Origin: Streptomyces sp. NBC_01233
GTDB lineage: Bacteria > Actinomycetota > Actinomycetes > Streptomycetales > Streptomycetaceae
Assembly (NCBI RefSeq): GCF_035989305.1
Contig: NZ_CP108514.1
Span: 4,937,501-5,001,500 of the forward strand
Direction: 5' to 3'
Length of the DNA: 64,000 bases
The notes beneath the pieces are model-generated. The model had not been told where the DNA came from. It worked only from the letters and a program-made list of their open reading frames with translations, and searched no databases. Position 1 is the stretch's first letter, and every line of letters starts with the position of its first letter. Made by a program: the position numbers and the translations under genes. Below are positions 43,201 through 52,666 of the stretch, in pieces.

Positions 43201-44534
43201 ATGGTCTCCGCCTCCAGCACCGGATCCGGCTCCTGGCGATTGCGCACCGGTATGAACACCGCCACCTCGTACCCGCCGGCGGCCGTCTGTCCGGCGGTCA
43301 TCTCCCCCTCCAGCATGGCCACCCGCTCCCGCATTCCGGTGATCCCGTGCCCGGCCCCCGCCGAAGGCCGCGCATCCGCGGTCGCCGCCTGATTGACGAT
43401 CTGTATCCCCAGACCACCCAGCACGTACGAGACCTCCACCTCGGCCGCCGCTCCCGGCGCGTGCCGCAGCGTGTTGCTCAGGGCCTCCTGGATGATCCGG
43501 TACGCCGACAGCTCCACGCCCTGCGGCAGCTCCCGCACCGCGCCCGTGATCGTCTTCTCCACGTTCAGCCCGGCCTCCCGCACGTTGGCCAGCAGCACGT
43601 CCAGCGAGGCCAGCGTCGGCTGCGGGGCGTCCGGAGCCTCGTAGTCGGAGGAGCGCACCACACCCAGCACCCGCCGCAGCTCCGTCAGGGCCGCCACCGC
43701 GTTCTCCCGGATGGTGACGAACGCCGCCTCCAGCTCCGGCGGCGGGTTCTTCACCCGGTACGGCGCGGCCTCCGCCTGGATCGCCACCACCGACATGTGG
43801 TGCGCCACCACGTCGTGCAGCTCCCGCGCGATCGTCGTCCGCTCCTCCAGCAGCGTCCGCTTGTCCCGCTCGACGGCCGTGACCTCCTGCTGCGCCGTGA
43901 CCTCCTGCTGCGCCTCCTTGCGGGTGTTGCGGACGGTGACCGCGAGGAGGGAGACCGCGCACAGGAAGGCCATCGGTCCGGGCTCGAGGGGCCGGCCTAT
44001 CGCCGAGGGCAGCAACGACCCGATCGCCACGGTGATCAGCCACAACCACCCGGCCACCCGTGGCCGGCTCCGCAACGCCACGATGGTGACCACGACGAGG
44101 TGGGCGAAGAACGTGCCCGGAGACCACGGCCAGGTCATGCTCGTGCTCGTGCTCTCCACCATGGCCAGCGGGAGGGTCACGCCGAGCAGCACCCACACGG
44201 CCCCCACCGGCCGCACCAGCGTCATCAGCACCGGCGTCGCGGCCATCAGCCCCATCAGCAGCGACAGCCCGGAATGGAGCGTCCTGTTGTTGACGACGGT
44301 GACGAGCACCGTGACCAGGGACAGCAGGACCACCACGGAATGCGGCAGGAACGCCGCCCTGGGGCGCAGCGCCCGCGGAACCAACCGGGCGAGCCGCCCG
44401 TCCGTGCGGATCGGAGGCAGCGGCCGGAAGGCGAACGCATCGGTGATCAGGTCGTCGCGGAGGCTCCGGAACAGGCCCGAAGCGAGTCGGAACTCAGGTG
44501 GCCGGGCTGTCCCCCCGGTGGTCGTCTCGGTCAT
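43197..44534 (-). CDS. Sensor histidine kinase (system 1)
   Basis: In this 445-aa product, hydrophobic segments between about 50 and 185 form the sensor. HisKA_3 follows with the phosphorylated His in IARELHDVVAHHMSV, and a C-terminal ATPase with NTLRHAPGA and GHGITGMRERV. This is the NarX/DesK-like class paired with NarL-type regulators. The linker before the dimerisation helix contains VTAQQEVTAQQEVTA, a perfect tandem repeat of QQEVTA. The signal is unknown. Confidence 0.93.
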   Translation of the reverse strand: MTETTTGGTARPPEFRLASGLFRSLRDDLITDAFAFRPLPPIRTDGRLARLVPRALRPRAAFLPHSVVVLLSLVTVLVTVVNNRTLHSGLSLLMGLMAATPVLMTLVRPVGAVWVLLGVTLPLAMVESTSTSMTWPWSPGTFFAHLVVVTIVALRSRPRVAGWLWLITVAIGSLLPSAIGRPLEPGPMAFLCAVSLLAVTVRNTRKEAQQEVTAQQEVTAVERDKRTLLEERTTIARELHDVVAHHMSVVAIQAEAAPYRVKNPPPELEAAFVTIRENAVAALTELRRVLGVVRSSDYEAPDAPQPTLASLDVLLANVREAGLNVEKTITGAVRELPQGVELSAYRIIQEALSNTLRHAPGAAAEVEVSYVLGGLGIQIVNQAATADARPSAGAGHGITGMRERVAMLEGEMTAGQTAAGGYEVAVFIPVRNRQEPDPVLEAETI

Positions 44535-44640
44535 ACCCCCACCGTAGGGTGGCGCGCCCGTCGTCCGCGTCGCCGTTGAAGGGGATATCCCGGCATCCCC
44601 CTCAAGTACTACGAGGGCCGCGAGGACCTCCCGGGCCGCC

Positions 44641-45312
44641 TCAGTATCCGGCCGGCCGGACCAGCCCCGTCTCGTACGCGAACACCGCCGCCTGCGTGCG
44701 GTCCCGCAGGCCCAGCTTCACCAGGATCCGTCCGACATGCGTCTTCACCGTCTGCTCGGCCACCGTCAGGTGGGCCGCGATCTCCGCATTCGACAGGCCC
44801 TGCGCCACGAGCGACAGCACCTCGGTCTCCCGCTCGGTCAGTTCGTCGATCCGGGCCCGCGACGGCGCCCGCGGCGCCCCCATCCGGGAGAACTCCGTGA
44901 TCAGCCGCTTCGTGATGTTCGGCGAGAGCAGCGCCTCGCCGGCCGCCACCACCCTCACCGCCTCGGCGAGCTGGTCGGCCGAGGCGTCCTTGAGCAGGAA
45001 CCCGGAGGCCCCGGCCCGCAGCGCCTCGTACACGTACTCGTCGAGATCGAAGGTGGTCAGCACCAGCACCTTCACGGTGGCATCGGGAACCCCGGTGATG
45101 ACGGACGTGGCCTCGATGCCACCCATCCCCGGCATGCGGATGTCCATCAGCACCACGTCCGGGGCCAGCTCGGCGACCTTCGCCACGGCGTCGGCCCCGT
45201 CCACCGCCTGTCCCACGACCTCTATGTCGGGCTGCGCGTTGAGAAGCACGGTGAAGCCCTGCCGCACCATCATCTGGTCGTCGGCGATCAACACCTTGAT
45301 CGGGGTGCTCAT
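44641..45312 (-). CDS. NarL/FixJ-type response regulator (system 2)
   Basis: In this 223-aa product, receiver Asp is in VVLMDIRMPG, Lys in FLLKDAS, and the LuxR-type helix-turn-helix is LTERETEVLSLVAQGLSNAE, then QTVKTHVGRILVKLGL. Much of the receiver output face (TTFDLDEYVYEALRAGASGF) is the same as in system 1, pointing to duplication and possible cross-talk. It overlaps its kinase by 4 bp. Confidence 0.93.
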   Translation of the reverse strand: MSTPIKVLIADDQMMVRQGFTVLLNAQPDIEVVGQAVDGADAVAKVAELAPDVVLMDIRMPGMGGIEATSVITGVPDATVKVLVLTTFDLDEYVYEALRAGASGFLLKDASADQLAEAVRVVAAGEALLSPNITKRLITEFSRMGAPRAPSRARIDELTERETEVLSLVAQGLSNAEIAAHLTVAEQTVKTHVGRILVKLGLRDRTQAAVFAYETGLVRPAGY

Positions 45313-46661
45313 GGGGCCTTCTTCGTCTCGGGGGCGGTGCCGGCGGGCGGGTCCTGAGGGTCCATCGGCAGTACGGCGCTGACCTCGTACCCGCCGTCGG
45401 GGCGCGGGCCGGCGGCCAGTTCGCCTCCCAGCATGCCTGCCCGCTCGCGCATCCCCAGCAGCCCGTGCCCCGCCCCTTGGGAGGGCGGGGCGGGGCGGGC
45501 CGGCACGGTGTTGGCGATGCACAGGTGCAGCTCGCGCGGCCCGTACGCGATGCCGACCTCCACCTGCGAACCGGGCGCATGCCGCAGGCAGTTGCTCAGT
45601 GCCTCCTGCACGATCCGGTACGCGGTGAGCTCAACGCCGGGCGTCAGCGGCCGGCGTATCCCGGCGATCGCGGTGGTGACGTCCAGCCCGGCCCCCCGGA
45701 CGTTGTCGACGAGGCCGTCCAGCTCGGCGAGGGTCGGCTGCGGATGGTGCGGGTTCGCCGGATCGTCGGGGTTCTCGGAGCGCAGCACTCCCAGGACGCG
45801 TCGCAGCTCGGTCAGGGCCTCCAACGCGTTCTCCCGGATGCCCGCCAGGTTCTCCTTGAGCTCCTCGGACGGGTTCTCCACGAGGTGCGGGGCGACCTGC
45901 GCCTGGATGGAGATCACCGACATGTGGTGCGCGACCACGTCGTGCAGCTCGCGGGCTATCCGGCTGCGCTCCTCCAGCAGCGTGCGCCGGGCCCGCTCCT
46001 CCTCGGTGAGCGACTCCTGCTCGACGAGTTTGCCGCGGGCCAGGCGCGTCGCGCGGAGCGCGTAGCCGAGGATTCCCACGAACGCGAAGAGGATGGCCAC
46101 GCCGGCGGTGATCGTCTGGCTCTGGGGCGGTCTGAGGACGGCGTCGGCCAGTCCGGAGAGGGCGAGCGTGATGCCGATGACCCAGACGGTCACCCGGGGC
46201 GGCACCCGCAGGGCGACCATCAGGATGAGGGGCGCGAACGTGAACGGCCCGGCGGCCGTCCAGTGCCAGGACTGTCCCGGACCGACGTGGTCGTGGATGA
46301 CCCAGGCGATGAGAGCCGTCGTGACGAGGCCGAGCCACCAGGCGGCGATCGGCCGGAACATGCTGAGCAGGACGGACGCGGACGTCAGCAGCGACAGCCC
46401 CAGCACGGCGGCGCCGAAGACCCCGTAGTGGTCGTTCAGCTGCATTCCCGTCAGGACGCCGCAGGGAATGGCCGCGTAGCCGAGGACCACATGCGGCAGC
46501 CAGGCCAGCCAGCGCGGCCGGGACATCTTCGGGAGGGGGTCCCGCCTCAGGGTGAACAGCTCCCGGGCCAGGCCGCGCGGTGCGGTACGGCCGCTACGGA
46601 TTCTGCGGGCGTCGGGTACCGGGGACTCGCTCGGATTGATCACGGGCTCAAGCCTAGGCAT
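45309..46661 (-). CDS. Sensor histidine kinase (system 2)
   Basis: In this 450-aa product, membrane segments lie at about 55-200, followed by HisKA_3 with His in IARELHDVVAHHMSVISIQA and an ATPase domain with NCLRHAPGS and GHGLLGMRERA. Architecture matches system 1. ATG at 46661 is used; MSRPRWLAWLPH about 45 residues later is an alternative closer to the first membrane helix. It overlaps the acyltransferase gene by 8 bp, so hydrolase, acyltransferase, kinase and regulator probably form one operon. Confidence 0.92.
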   Translation of the reverse strand: MPRLEPVINPSESPVPDARRIRSGRTAPRGLARELFTLRRDPLPKMSRPRWLAWLPHVVLGYAAIPCGVLTGMQLNDHYGVFGAAVLGLSLLTSASVLLSMFRPIAAWWLGLVTTALIAWVIHDHVGPGQSWHWTAAGPFTFAPLILMVALRVPPRVTVWVIGITLALSGLADAVLRPPQSQTITAGVAILFAFVGILGYALRATRLARGKLVEQESLTEEERARRTLLEERSRIARELHDVVAHHMSVISIQAQVAPHLVENPSEELKENLAGIRENALEALTELRRVLGVLRSENPDDPANPHHPQPTLAELDGLVDNVRGAGLDVTTAIAGIRRPLTPGVELTAYRIVQEALSNCLRHAPGSQVEVGIAYGPRELHLCIANTVPARPAPPSQGAGHGLLGMRERAGMLGGELAAGPRPDGGYEVSAVLPMDPQDPPAGTAPETKKAP

Positions 46662-47850
46662 GGGTGATTTCCTTGTCGGGGGCCGTCGCCCGGTGGGAGC
46701 CGACGACGCGAGTGGGGCCCTCCGGCTTCGGACGGCCGCCCCGCTCGTACGCGCGGAACGCTGCCCAACACACCGTCAGGGCGGCGGCGAACACCGGCAG
46801 CCACAGCAGCCGGGCTGCTATCCAGTCCACCGAGTCGGGCACGGTGTGCAGACCGGGCAGATCGGCCGACAGCAGCAGCCCGAGAGCGGTGACGGCCATC
46901 ATGGCGGTCTGGTGCCACAGGAAGACCGTCATGGCGGAGAGGTTCACCAGGGCCACCTTCGCCCAGGCCGAAGGCCGACGCATCGCCCGGGCCAGAGGTT
47001 CGCGCACCAGCAGGGCCAGCCCGCACTGGGCCAGTCCGAACGCGGCCGCGGCGAGCGTCGGCGGGTTCAGATTCGACACCGCGGCTCCGGGGACGCCCAC
47101 CATGGACGCCGGGTACCCGCCCCACAGGACCAGCGCGACCGTGCCCACGGTCCCCGCCCCGAGCAGGAGCAGCGCTGCCCGGCGCCGGGCGAACGCCCCG
47201 CGGGACCAGGCGGCGCCCAGGGTGAAGGGGACGAGCCAGCCGGCGGCCACATTGACCCAGCCGATCCACTCCGGCCCGCCGAGGCCGAAGCGCCACACGT
47301 CGACGCCGGCCACCACGGCCAGCGGCCACAGCGGGTTGATCCGGGCCACGAGCGGGGTCGCGGCGGTCAGCACGGCGAACACCAACAGGAACCACAGCGG
47401 TGACAACACCAGCTTGACCAGCGTCTGGACGGTGTCCAGCTCCGCCCCGCCGACCAGCATCCCGCCCGCCACGACGGTCCACAGGACGAGCACCGCGGCG
47501 ACCGGCCGGAACAGCCGGCCCAGCCGCTGCCCGACCCACGTGCCGTACGAGACCTGCCGCTCGCGCGCCGCGGCGTACCCGCGGGCGGCGACGTGGCCCC
47601 CGACGAGGAAGAAGACGGCCAGGGTCTGGAACACCCAGGAGACCGGTGCCAGCCAGGGCATGTGCGCCAGCGGGCTGGTGGTGCTCAGCCGGCCGTCGGT
47701 GGCGGTGAGGGCGGTGACCAGCCAATGCCCGAGGACCACACCGAGGATCGCGAAGGCGCGCAGCGCGTCCACGCTCCGGTCCCGGCCGGCCGGGGTGGCC
47801 GCGTCGATGCCCGTGGCGAGGGCGGACCAGCGGGCGCGGAGCTTATGCAT
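46654..47850 (-). CDS. Acyltransferase 3 family membrane protein
   Basis: The 398-aa protein has about ten hydrophobic segments. The N-terminal RDRSVDALRAFAILGVVLGHWL carries the conserved Arg/His of acyltransferase 3 proteins, and VFFLVGGHVAARGY follows. Such enzymes transfer acyl groups to extracellular sugars, antibiotics or envelope polymers. It overlaps the DUF1023 hydrolase by 8 bp upstream and the sensor kinase by 8 bp downstream. Confidence 0.88.
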   Translation of the reverse strand: MHKLRARWSALATGIDAATPAGRDRSVDALRAFAILGVVLGHWLVTALTATDGRLSTTSPLAHMPWLAPVSWVFQTLAVFFLVGGHVAARGYAAARERQVSYGTWVGQRLGRLFRPVAAVLVLWTVVAGGMLVGGAELDTVQTLVKLVLSPLWFLLVFAVLTAATPLVARINPLWPLAVVAGVDVWRFGLGGPEWIGWVNVAAGWLVPFTLGAAWSRGAFARRRAALLLLGAGTVGTVALVLWGGYPASMVGVPGAAVSNLNPPTLAAAAFGLAQCGLALLVREPLARAMRRPSAWAKVALVNLSAMTVFLWHQTAMMAVTALGLLLSADLPGLHTVPDSVDWIAARLLWLPVFAAALTVCWAAFRAYERGGRPKPEGPTRVVGSHRATAPDKEITHA

Positions 47851-48865
47851 GGGGTGCCTCCGAGGCGGGGGTGGTGCCGAGGGCGATGGCGGCCAGGCTC
47901 TCCAGGGACTCGGTGCCCGGCTTGAGGTAGTCGCTGTGGCCGGCGGCGCCGGCGGTGAAGGCCCGTGCTCCGAAGGCGGGGTCGACGGGGTCGGTGCCGA
48001 AGCCGAGCCCGCCGAGCCGGACGTGCGGGACGTGCCCCACCCAGTCGCCGCTGCCCCGCCCGGCCCAGACCCGGGCGCCGGTCGGAAGGCCCCGGGCGGC
48101 CGCGGCCCCCGTGCCCGGACTGCCGAAGAGAGCCATGTCGCCGACCGCGGGCCCGGTCGAGGTCCGGGCGCAGACCACGGAACCGTAGGAGTGGCAGAGC
48201 AGGGAGAGCCGGGCGCCCGGAGCCGCCAGATCTGCCAACCGGTCGAGGAAGGGCGCCAGTTCGGTCGCGGCCACGTCGGCGCGGGCGGCGGTCAGGACGG
48301 TGGTGCTGACCGTGCCGGGGGTGTCGTACCCGAGCCAGGCGACCACGGCGGAGCGCGGATGCTCGGCCTGGAGGCGCTGCTGGAGGGCGACGGCCCCGGC
48401 ACGGAACCTTTCGTAGGTGTCGAGCGTGGTGTCGGAGCCGGGCACGAGGACGGTGACCCGGTCTGCGGTCTCCAGCTCGCCGAACACCTCGACCGCCCGG
48501 CCCTTGCCGCGCCCGTCGAAGGCGAGGAACTGTGTGGCTCCGGCCGCGTCCATGGCGCGAAGCCTGGCTGCCCGCCCGGTGCGGTCGCCTTCCTGGGCCA
48601 TACGGGCCGCCTCGGCGAGATTGGCGCGGTTGGCGGCGTACCGGATCCGGGGCGCGGCGTCCTGCGCGAACGAGGCGGGCGCGGGGGCGGGGGCATCGGC
48701 GGAGGCGGCCGCGGATACGGGGAACACCACGGCCGCCGCGACCAGGGCGGCCAGCAGGGTGCGGCGCATCCGGCCGCCCGAGGCCCCCGCCCCGGCCGCC
48801 CCGGTGGCGAGAGCCGTCCCCGCCACCCCGGTCGTACCCGCAGTGTCCGCAGTCCCCGTCGCCAT
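47843..48865 (-). CDS. DUF1023 alpha/beta hydrolase, exported
   Basis: The 340-aa protein has an N-terminal hydrophobic helix (RRTLLAALVAAAVVFPVSAAASA) that is probably a signal peptide, preceded by an unusually long Ala/Gly/Thr-rich leader of about 32 residues. The DUF1023 core shows VTVLVPGSDTTLDTY, nucleophile Ser in LLCHSYGSVV, and HVRLGGLGFGTDPVDPAFG. Methionine at residue 33 (MRRTLLAAL) may be the true start. It is first in the apparent operon with the acyltransferase and two-component system 2. Confidence 0.82.
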   Translation of the reverse strand: MATGTADTAGTTGVAGTALATGAAGAGASGGRMRRTLLAALVAAAVVFPVSAAASADAPAPAPASFAQDAAPRIRYAANRANLAEAARMAQEGDRTGRAARLRAMDAAGATQFLAFDGRGKGRAVEVFGELETADRVTVLVPGSDTTLDTYERFRAGAVALQQRLQAEHPRSAVVAWLGYDTPGTVSTTVLTAARADVAATELAPFLDRLADLAAPGARLSLLCHSYGSVVCARTSTGPAVGDMALFGSPGTGAAAARGLPTGARVWAGRGSGDWVGHVPHVRLGGLGFGTDPVDPAFGARAFTAGAAGHSDYLKPGTESLESLAAIALGTTPASEAPHA

Positions 48866-49056
48866 GGTGTGCCCCCCGGTCGTCCGGAAGAGCCGTCAGC
48901 GCTCTTCTCTGCTACCGAAGTTAGAAATCCAAGCCCGTGGTCGGCGTCCCGCTGGGGAGCCGTCTCCGCACGTAGCTCTCAGGTATGACAGGGGCTACTT
49001 GAGAGCCATGGAGAACGGCGAACACCCGTGAAAAGGCGTACCGTTAGGGTTCAGGC

Positions 49057-49537
49057 GTGATCGACAACGACTGGCGAAACGACCGCATCGGCAGCGCGCA
49101 CCGGGGGGGCGAACCCCACCGTCCTGCGCCGCCTCGACTCCGGCTTCGCCGTCATCGGCGACCGGCAGTTCCTGCCCGGGTACTCGGTGCTCCTGACCGA
49201 CGACCCGGCCGTGACCCGGCTCTCCGACCTGCCCCGGGCGCGCAGGGCCGCGTACCTCGGCGACCTGGAGCGGCTCGCCGAGGCCGTCGAGCGGGCCTGC
49301 GCGCGGCTCGACCCGGCCTTCCGCCGCGTGAACATCGAGATCCTCGGCAACACCGACCCGTATCTCCACGCCCACATCTGGCCCCGCTACGACTGGGAGC
49401 CCGCCGACCGCGTCCGGCTGCCCGTGTGGCTGTACGAGGGGGAGTGCTGGCGCGGCGAACAGCACGAGCTGGGCCCCCGCCACGACGTCCTGCGGGCTGC
49501 CATCGGGGCGGAGCTGGACCGGCTGGGAGAGGCCTGA
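49057..49537 (+). pseudogene. HIT-like protein with a frameshift at a G7 tract
   Basis: The first frame gives MIDNDWRNDRIGSAHRG, which matches the start of streptomycete HIT-family proteins, then degenerates after the G7 run at 49103-49109. Removing one G continues as NPTVLRRLDSGFAVIGDRQF and LPGYSVLLTDDP to HAHIWPRYDWEP, the HxHxW/P active-site region. Total length would be about 159 residues. The lesion is a single extra G in a homopolymer, so sequencing error or slippage is as likely as true inactivation. Confidence 0.8.
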
Positions 49538-49614
49538 GGGCTTCCCTTCACCAGTCACCCCTAACCGCTCACCCCACACCCCTCACCCCTCGCCCGCACC
49601 GGTGAAAGGGGCGC

Positions 49615-49753
49615 TCAGTCGGCGGCCAGGGGTTCGACGTAGCCCGCCCGCCAGCGTGGCGCGGGGTCCTGGCCGGGGCTGGTCCAGTACTCCCTCGCCT
49701 CCACGATCTCGCCGTCGCGCACGGTCCACAGGGAGACGGCCCGGTAGACGACT
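49615..49753 (-). pseudogene. 3' part of a SnoaL-like gene cut by the recombinase element
   Basis: This encodes the C-terminal half VVYRAVSLWTVRDGEIVEAR, then EYWTSPGQDPAPRWRAGYVE, the end of an NTF2/SnoaL-like fold. Its frame joins exactly with 55442-55698 after removal of 5,691 bp, giving PQDHEVVYRAVSL across the junction and a 130-residue protein. Confidence 0.85.
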
Positions 49754-49936
49754 GTGCAACAAGCCTGATGTTCGTTCCCGGGGTACTCCTCCCGGAGGTG
49801 TTGCTCCAGGGGCTGGCCAGGGTGTTCCTCACCCGATCGTGTGGAGGTGGGCCGGATGAGGGCTCTTCGGGATTCATGAAGCTGTTTCATTCCCTCGTGC
49901 CGTCGTTCAGCGGCGCTGAAGTGGGGGAGGTGCAGG

Positions 49937-51004
49937 TTGGCCCTAGCTGTTGTCCAAGCCCTCCGGCAGGCGCGCGGTGTGCCGACACCGGAGGAGCTGG
50001 AGGACTTCGAGACCGACGTGTTGGCGGGCTTCGTCCTGGCTCGTGCGTCAGCCGGTCTGACCGACGGGACGGTCCAGGGTGACATCGGGCACCTGGAGAA
50101 GGTGCGCGACTGGTTTGGCCGGCCGCTGTGGGAGATGGAGCCTCCAGACGCCGACGCGTATTTCGGCAAGGTGATTCGCGCCGCGTCCCCCTCGCTCCGG
50201 GCGGGCCGGGCCGGAGCCATCAGTGTCTTCTTCGACTTCCTGGAGATGCGGCACCGCGCGGCACTCCACCAGCTGACGGGGCGGCTGGTGGAGTGCCCGC
50301 TCGACGAGATGAGCCGCCCGCGGGCGACCGTCACGCCGCAGCTGCGGATTCCGCCCAGCGGCGATGAGATCGAGCAGCTCTTCACCGGGTGGCGCGACGA
50401 TCTCGCGACCTGCCGCAAGTTCGCTCCCGTCGCCCGCAACTACACCGTTGCCCGCCTGTCCGCCGATGTCGGGCTGCGGATCAACGAGGCCCGGATGCTC
50501 GACCTAGACGATGTCCGCTGGGACCTGGGGCGGTTCGGGAAGCTGAACGTGCGCTTCGGCAAGGGCTCACGCCGTTCTGGCCCGAAGCAGCGGATGGTGC
50601 CACTGATCAACAGCGCGGACCGCAGCCTACGTTGGTACGTCGAGGACGTCTGGGGCCAGTTCGGTGCCGACCCCATGATTCCGGGGGCGGCGCTGTTCCC
50701 GTCCGAGCGGCGCACGGGCTCCGGCCGCGCGGGCGCCGAGGTGTTCCGCACCGCGCTGGCAGAAGCGACCGCCCGCCATCTTCCGGCCTGGGCCGGGAAG
50801 CTCACTCCGCACGTCCTGCGGCACTTTTGTGCCTCCCAGCTCTACCTGTCCGGGATGGATCTGATCGCTGTGCAGGAGTTGTTGGGACACACCTGGATCG
50901 CCACGACGATGCGCTACATCCACGTGCACCGCACGCACATCGAAGACACCTGGACGGCCGCCCACCAGCGCGCCGAGTCCCGGTGGAAGGGACTGACCCG
51001 ATGA
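49937..51004 (+). CDS. Tyrosine recombinase (integrase/XerC-like)
   Basis: In this 355-aa product, a SAM-like N-terminal binding domain (about 15-130) precedes the catalytic domain. This has Arg in GLRINEARMLDLDDV, HxxR in HVLRHFCAS, LLGHTWIATTMRY and nucleophile Tyr327. A TTG start at 49937 has GGGGGAGG upstream. It overlaps the helix-turn-helix gene by 4 bp. It should carry out strand exchange for the surrounding element. Confidence 0.92.
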   Translation: MALAVVQALRQARGVPTPEELEDFETDVLAGFVLARASAGLTDGTVQGDIGHLEKVRDWFGRPLWEMEPPDADAYFGKVIRAASPSLRAGRAGAISVFFDFLEMRHRAALHQLTGRLVECPLDEMSRPRATVTPQLRIPPSGDEIEQLFTGWRDDLATCRKFAPVARNYTVARLSADVGLRINEARMLDLDDVRWDLGRFGKLNVRFGKGSRRSGPKQRMVPLINSADRSLRWYVEDVWGQFGADPMIPGAALFPSERRTGSGRAGAEVFRTALAEATARHLPAWAGKLTPHVLRHFCASQLYLSGMDLIAVQELLGHTWIATTMRYIHVHRTHIEDTWTAAHQRAESRWKGLTR

Positions 51005-51333
51005 AGTGGAACCTGCGACTGGCCGCGGCCCACCGCGGGATCTGGAAGGCGAGCGAGATTCAGCGACTCCTCGCCGAACACGGCCTGGTGATCAGCGCGG
51101 GAAAGATGTCCGGCTTGTGGTCGAGCACCCCGGCCAGCATCAAACTGTCCGACCTCGAAGTCATCTGCGTGGCCCTGGGCTGCGAGATCACCGAGATCAT
51201 GACCCCCGAGCCGGAGAACGTCACCCGCAGCACGGCGACCGAGACGCCGGTCGGCAAGGCCGCCGGACACTCGGCGCCGTCCCCGGCAGTCGTCCCGCGC
51301 TCGCGCGGCGCCCGATCCCTGCCGCCGCGATGA
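51001..51333 (+). CDS. XRE-type helix-turn-helix protein of the recombinase trio
   Basis: In this 110-aa product, residues 1-75 form a compact helical domain: MKWNLRLAAAHRGIWKASEI, LLAEHGLVISAGKMSGLWSS, then KLSDLEVICVALGCEITEIM. This is the XRE/Cro-C1 pattern. The tail is Thr/Pro/Arg-rich. ATG at 51001 and the stop at 51333 both overlap the flanking genes by 4 bp, so it is made in step with both recombinase proteins. Confidence 0.8.
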   Translation: MKWNLRLAAAHRGIWKASEIQRLLAEHGLVISAGKMSGLWSSTPASIKLSDLEVICVALGCEITEIMTPEPENVTRSTATETPVGKAAGHSAPSPAVVPRSRGARSLPPR

Positions 51334-52643
51334 CCTGCCCGGTCTGCGCGGAGCCGGTCCCGGTCCGCCCCGGACCCAGACGCCAGCGCGTCTACTGTTT
51401 GGGAGCGTGCAGGAGCCGGGCCTACCGGCAGCGCCACCCCGGGAGGTCTCGGTCCCAGCAACGCCCGACCGAGTTGAAGATCCCCAGGCCCACAGGGGAG
51501 GGGGTGTTGGGCACTGCCCGGAAGTACGCCATCAGGCTCGGTGAAGAGCGGGGCTGGACGGTCTACTTGCACCGCCAGGTCCACAAGGCCCTGGGCCGCC
51601 TCCTGACCGGCCTGCCGGATGGCGGGCGCATCAGCCACACTGCACTGCGCCAGCAACTCGCCGGGACGAACCTGCCGATGCGCCGCACCGCCGAGATCCT
51701 CGCCGCTCTGGACCTGCTGGACGAGGACCGTGCATCGGCCGCCCGGGAGTGGATCGAGCGCCGCACCGCCGAACTACCCGACGGCTTCGCTGCGGACGTT
51801 CGGGGCTGGCTGCTGTGGCTTCTGGACGGCGACGCCCGCACCCGGCCCCGGGCCCTGGGCACCCTGCACTCCTACTTCGGCTCCGTCCGCCCCATCGTGG
51901 AGAAATGGGCCGAGCACCGGACCCAACTGCGGGAGATCACCCGCCAGGACGTCACCGACGCGATCGCCGACCTCCGCGGCAGCCAGTACACCGCAGCCCT
52001 CGCGTCCCTGCGGTCCCTCTTCCGCTACGCCAAGAGGAACAGGCGGATCTTCATCAACCCCCTGCGGGGCATCCGTGTCGGCCGCCGCCCGCCGGGCCCG
52101 GTCATGCCGATGAGCGACGACGGGATCAGTCGCATCCAGACGATCGCCCAGGCGCCGGCCGCCTGCTTGGCCGTCGCCCTGGCCGCCGTCCACGCCGCCC
52201 GAGGCGAGGCGATCCGGGCTCTCCTGCTGGACGACCTGGACTTCCACCAGGACCGCATCACCATCGACGGCAATCTCCAGCCGATGGGTGACCTCACCCG
52301 CGCCGCACTCCGGACCTGGCTCGCCGAGCGGCAAACCCGCTGGCCCCGCACCCTCAACCGGCACGTTCTGGTCTCCCGACAGACCGCCAACGGCACCGAC
52401 CCGGTCAGCGCCTACTTCCTCAAGCGGCAGCTCACGCTGCACGGCGTCAGCCTGGACCGTGTTCGCGTCGACCGTGTCCTGGGCGAGGCCCTCGCCACCG
52501 GAGCCGACCCTCTGCGCCTGACCGCGATCTTCAACCTCTCCGAGACGACCGCCGTGAAGTACGCAACCCTCGCCCGCCGCCTCCTCACCCCCGCCAACCA
52601 CGAAGCCGAACCCAAGGACCGACCCCCTCGCAGCCAGCGGTAA
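51330..52643 (+). CDS. Zinc-ribbon protein with degenerate tyrosine-recombinase domain
   Basis: In this 437-aa product, the N-terminus MTCPVCAEPV and VYCLGACRSRAYRQRHPGR provide four cysteines of a zinc ribbon. The body has a core-binding-like helical region (ITRQDVTDAIADLRGSQYTA) and AARGEAIRALLLDDLDF, which aligns with the catalytic-Arg segment of active recombinases. The HxxR box is missing, but a Tyr at about 411 (AVKYATLARRLL) sits where the nucleophile would be. It probably acts with the first recombinase as a DNA-binding or inactive partner. Confidence 0.75.
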   Translation: MTCPVCAEPVPVRPGPRRQRVYCLGACRSRAYRQRHPGRSRSQQRPTELKIPRPTGEGVLGTARKYAIRLGEERGWTVYLHRQVHKALGRLLTGLPDGGRISHTALRQQLAGTNLPMRRTAEILAALDLLDEDRASAAREWIERRTAELPDGFAADVRGWLLWLLDGDARTRPRALGTLHSYFGSVRPIVEKWAEHRTQLREITRQDVTDAIADLRGSQYTAALASLRSLFRYAKRNRRIFINPLRGIRVGRRPPGPVMPMSDDGISRIQTIAQAPAACLAVALAAVHAARGEAIRALLLDDLDFHQDRITIDGNLQPMGDLTRAALRTWLAERQTRWPRTLNRHVLVSRQTANGTDPVSAYFLKRQLTLHGVSLDRVRVDRVLGEALATGADPLRLTAIFNLSETTAVKYATLARRLLTPANHEAEPKDRPPRSQR

Positions 52644-52666
52644 CTGTCGTCTGCCACGAGAACGCC
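52643..52666 (+). repeat. Element end-repeat, copy next to the recombinase trio
   Basis: The sequence starting ACTGTCGTCTGCCACGAGAA lies directly at the stop of the third gene. An inverted copy with 2 mismatches in 24 bp is at 55368-55391. The pair brackets the cargo operon. Confidence 0.75.
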
